Part shown: positions 19,289-20,790 of the stretch, piece by piece | How the letters are laid out: every line of letters starts with the position of its first letter | How positions within the stretch are numbered: position 1 is the stretch's first letter | Source of the DNA: Oehlia diaphana | Taxonomy: Eukaryota; Glomeromycota; Glomeromycetes; Glomerales; Glomeraceae | DNA length: 20,790 nt | Direction of reading: 5' to 3' | Assembly: GCA_003833135.1 (NCBI GenBank) | Contig: QZLH01000923.1 | Span: 10,483-31,272 of the forward strand | Translations under genes and position numbers: made by a program | Notes under the pieces: generated by a model | Told to the model about the DNA's origin: nothing | Seen by the model: only the letters and a program-made list of their open reading frames with translations | Database searches by the model: none

Positions 19289-20790
19289 CATGCAACATGA
19301 AACCTGATCTATTCCGTGTTTATTATGGTTAGAATATTTTGATTGGCTGTCAAGGTCATGTGCAAGTTCCGACTTCCGATGGTTAAACCCTTTTTTTATT
19401 CTTATAAATTATTTCTCTCACGGTTTTTTAAACCGAATTTTTAATTAATTTTTTTTGTTCTTTCGCTTTAGGTTTGGATCAGTGATCAGGTCAATATAAT
19501 TTTGTGTGATTTAATTATTAATCATTTTTTTTTATTTTTGGTTTTTTAGCTCAATATCTATTTATATAACTGATAATCTTTTTTTATACTTTTGTTATTA
19601 ATAAAAAAGACTCTTTTGCTACTATTTATTTGTAATTTATCTCAATTTTCTAACCTATGCTGTAGTAAATTTTTAATTATATACAGTTAAAATAAAATAT
19701 TTAAAAGACTGTAACGGAAAATAGAAAAAAGCCCAAGTGTATGTAGTCCTGTTGAAACGCAACATTGTTATTGAGTTGTTCCTAAAAGAAAAAAATCGTC
19801 ACATGCAATCATGCATGTATAGATTGTATAGTGTTCCTCATATGAGTTTTTGTAATACACTCAATAGGGAATCTTATCACACTACCTGTCACAATATAAA
19901 TAGTACTTCAAATGCTTAAACATGGTAGTACAGGTGACATACTGTATAATGCGGTGACAAATAATTATCGCATTATCCATTAAAAATTTTGTTGTTGTGA
20001 CACTACGCCAATTTCCATTGTTATTCACCGGATTTTGTGACACAGAGACGTGTTGGGCGATCTCAATGACTGCTATTACAAACAACAAAAAGAAAAAAAT
20101 AGTCACTTCTTTAATGAAATAACAAGAAAAAATCATTCTAATTCACAATACCTGAAAAAGAAAATTAAAAATACCCATATCACCATATGAGTTTAACATT
20201 TAATATATGTAATAGCGCGTTTACCCTGCCATTGCGTCGAGCTTCGTTCCTTATTTTACATCACCAATTTTACATCACTAAAAGATTTGTGAATACAAAA
20301 TATTTAATAAAATATAAGGTTTATTTTTAAAATGAAATTGTAAGAGAAATCCACTAAAAAAAAAAAAAAAAAAAATACTGGATTTTAATTAAATATAAAA
20401 AAATTAAAGCGCGTGTGTCGCCTATCACATAAATTAGGATTTTATTTCCCAGATGATATAATTATGTACAATTAGAAAGAATTGGAAAATTTCTTTTTAT
20501 AATAGTTACTGCAAGCATAATAAAAGATTTTAATTTTTAAACTATGAAAAAAAAAAAAAAAATTCTTTCCTTTCGATTGCTTGACCAAAAAATTTATGGT
20601 CAAAAAAATGAAAAAAAGTCATATGAAATATTACAAACTTTATTATTTTGAGACTCTCATATTTATTAAACCAATTTTCATTATTCAGGATATGTATATT
20701 TTTTGAATTTTTTTTTTTTTTTTTTTTTTTTGGAAAGAAAAAAATAAACAAAAAAACAAAAAAAAAAAATTTTTAAAAAAAAAAAAAAAA
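19289..20790. other. Right end of window: AT-rich, low complexity, no firm gene
   Basis: Long A/T tracts occur at about 20356-20376, 20546-20560 and 20707-20790, and the window ends in them. An inverted CCAAT (ATTGG, near 19342) and T-rich tracts at 19390-19560 look promoter/5'-UTR-like, but no plus-strand frame follows. One weak minus-strand frame is listed separately. Confidence 0.5.
19882..20136 (-). CDS. Doubtful small frame with a signal-peptide-like start
   Basis: 84 codons, MIFSCYFIKEVTIFFFLLFV at the start, then a short polar part with four further Cys. The N-terminus has a hydrophobic core of about 16 residues and could act as a signal peptide or membrane anchor. A T-rich tract ending in CAG lies just upstream and could be a splice acceptor. 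There is no recognisable domain, and hydrophobic runs arise easily from TTT/TTC-rich DNA, so this is more likely chance than a gene. Confidence 0.15.
   Translation of the reverse strand: MIFSCYFIKEVTIFFFLLFVIAVIEIAQHVSVSQNPVNNNGNWRSVTTTKFLMDNAIIICHRIIQYVTCTTMFKHLKYYLYCDR

Noticed and set aside
20542..20751. 69-codon minus-strand frame near the window end
   Set aside because: It is translation of poly-A/T tracts (long Lys and Phe runs).

Overview
The window looks like nuclear DNA from an arbuscular mycorrhizal fungus, most likely Rhizophagus or a close relative (Glomeromycotina). The evidence is strongly AT-rich DNA with long poly-A/T runs, short GT-AG introns of about 68-95 nt, a kinase with the N-terminal Cys-pair segment and C-terminal tail that I associate with the expanded kinase families of these fungi, an ML-domain secreted protein, and scattered remains of LINE and Tigger/pogo elements. 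This assignment comes from recalled family features, not from a search.

Layout. 1-1277 is gene-poor and holds one terminus of a decayed Tigger/pogo-type element (about 512-804). 1278-1724 (-) is a small secreted ML/NPC2-like lipid-binding protein. 2190-2305 is a possible short inverted-repeat element. About 2877-4269 (+) is a 5'-truncated, frame-broken non-LTR retrotransposon with a poly-A tail. 4794-4931 is a MITE-like inverted-repeat element. 5229-5549 is a 160-bp sequence duplicated in tandem. 5663-7117 (-) is a kinase-like gene with one intron, one in-frame stop and one frameshift, so I call it a pseudogene. 7190-7324 is another possible inverted-repeat element. 7325-10927 is a 3.6-kb region without convincing coding sequence.

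The main object is on the minus strand at 10928-18198: one 16-exon gene whose exons I joined by hand into an uninterrupted frame of 6051 nt (2016 aa). It is a DUF3684-type protein. It has an N-terminal HSP90/sacsin-like GHKL ATPase domain (exons 1-5), a long middle region, and a C-terminal segment with three histidines spaced as in HExxHxxxxxH metallopeptidases but with Val in place of Glu. Its middle has been enlarged by tandem amplification: exons 11 and 12 are near-copies of each other, and each appears to be a fusion of an exon-13-like start with an exon-10-like remainder. All flanking introns have the same phase.

18199-20790 holds no convincing gene. It contains a short nested-palindrome element (19163-19288), E-box palindromes and low-complexity tracts. 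I see no operon-like or functional coupling among the three protein genes. The DUF3684-type gene with exon amplification is the best candidate for something new.
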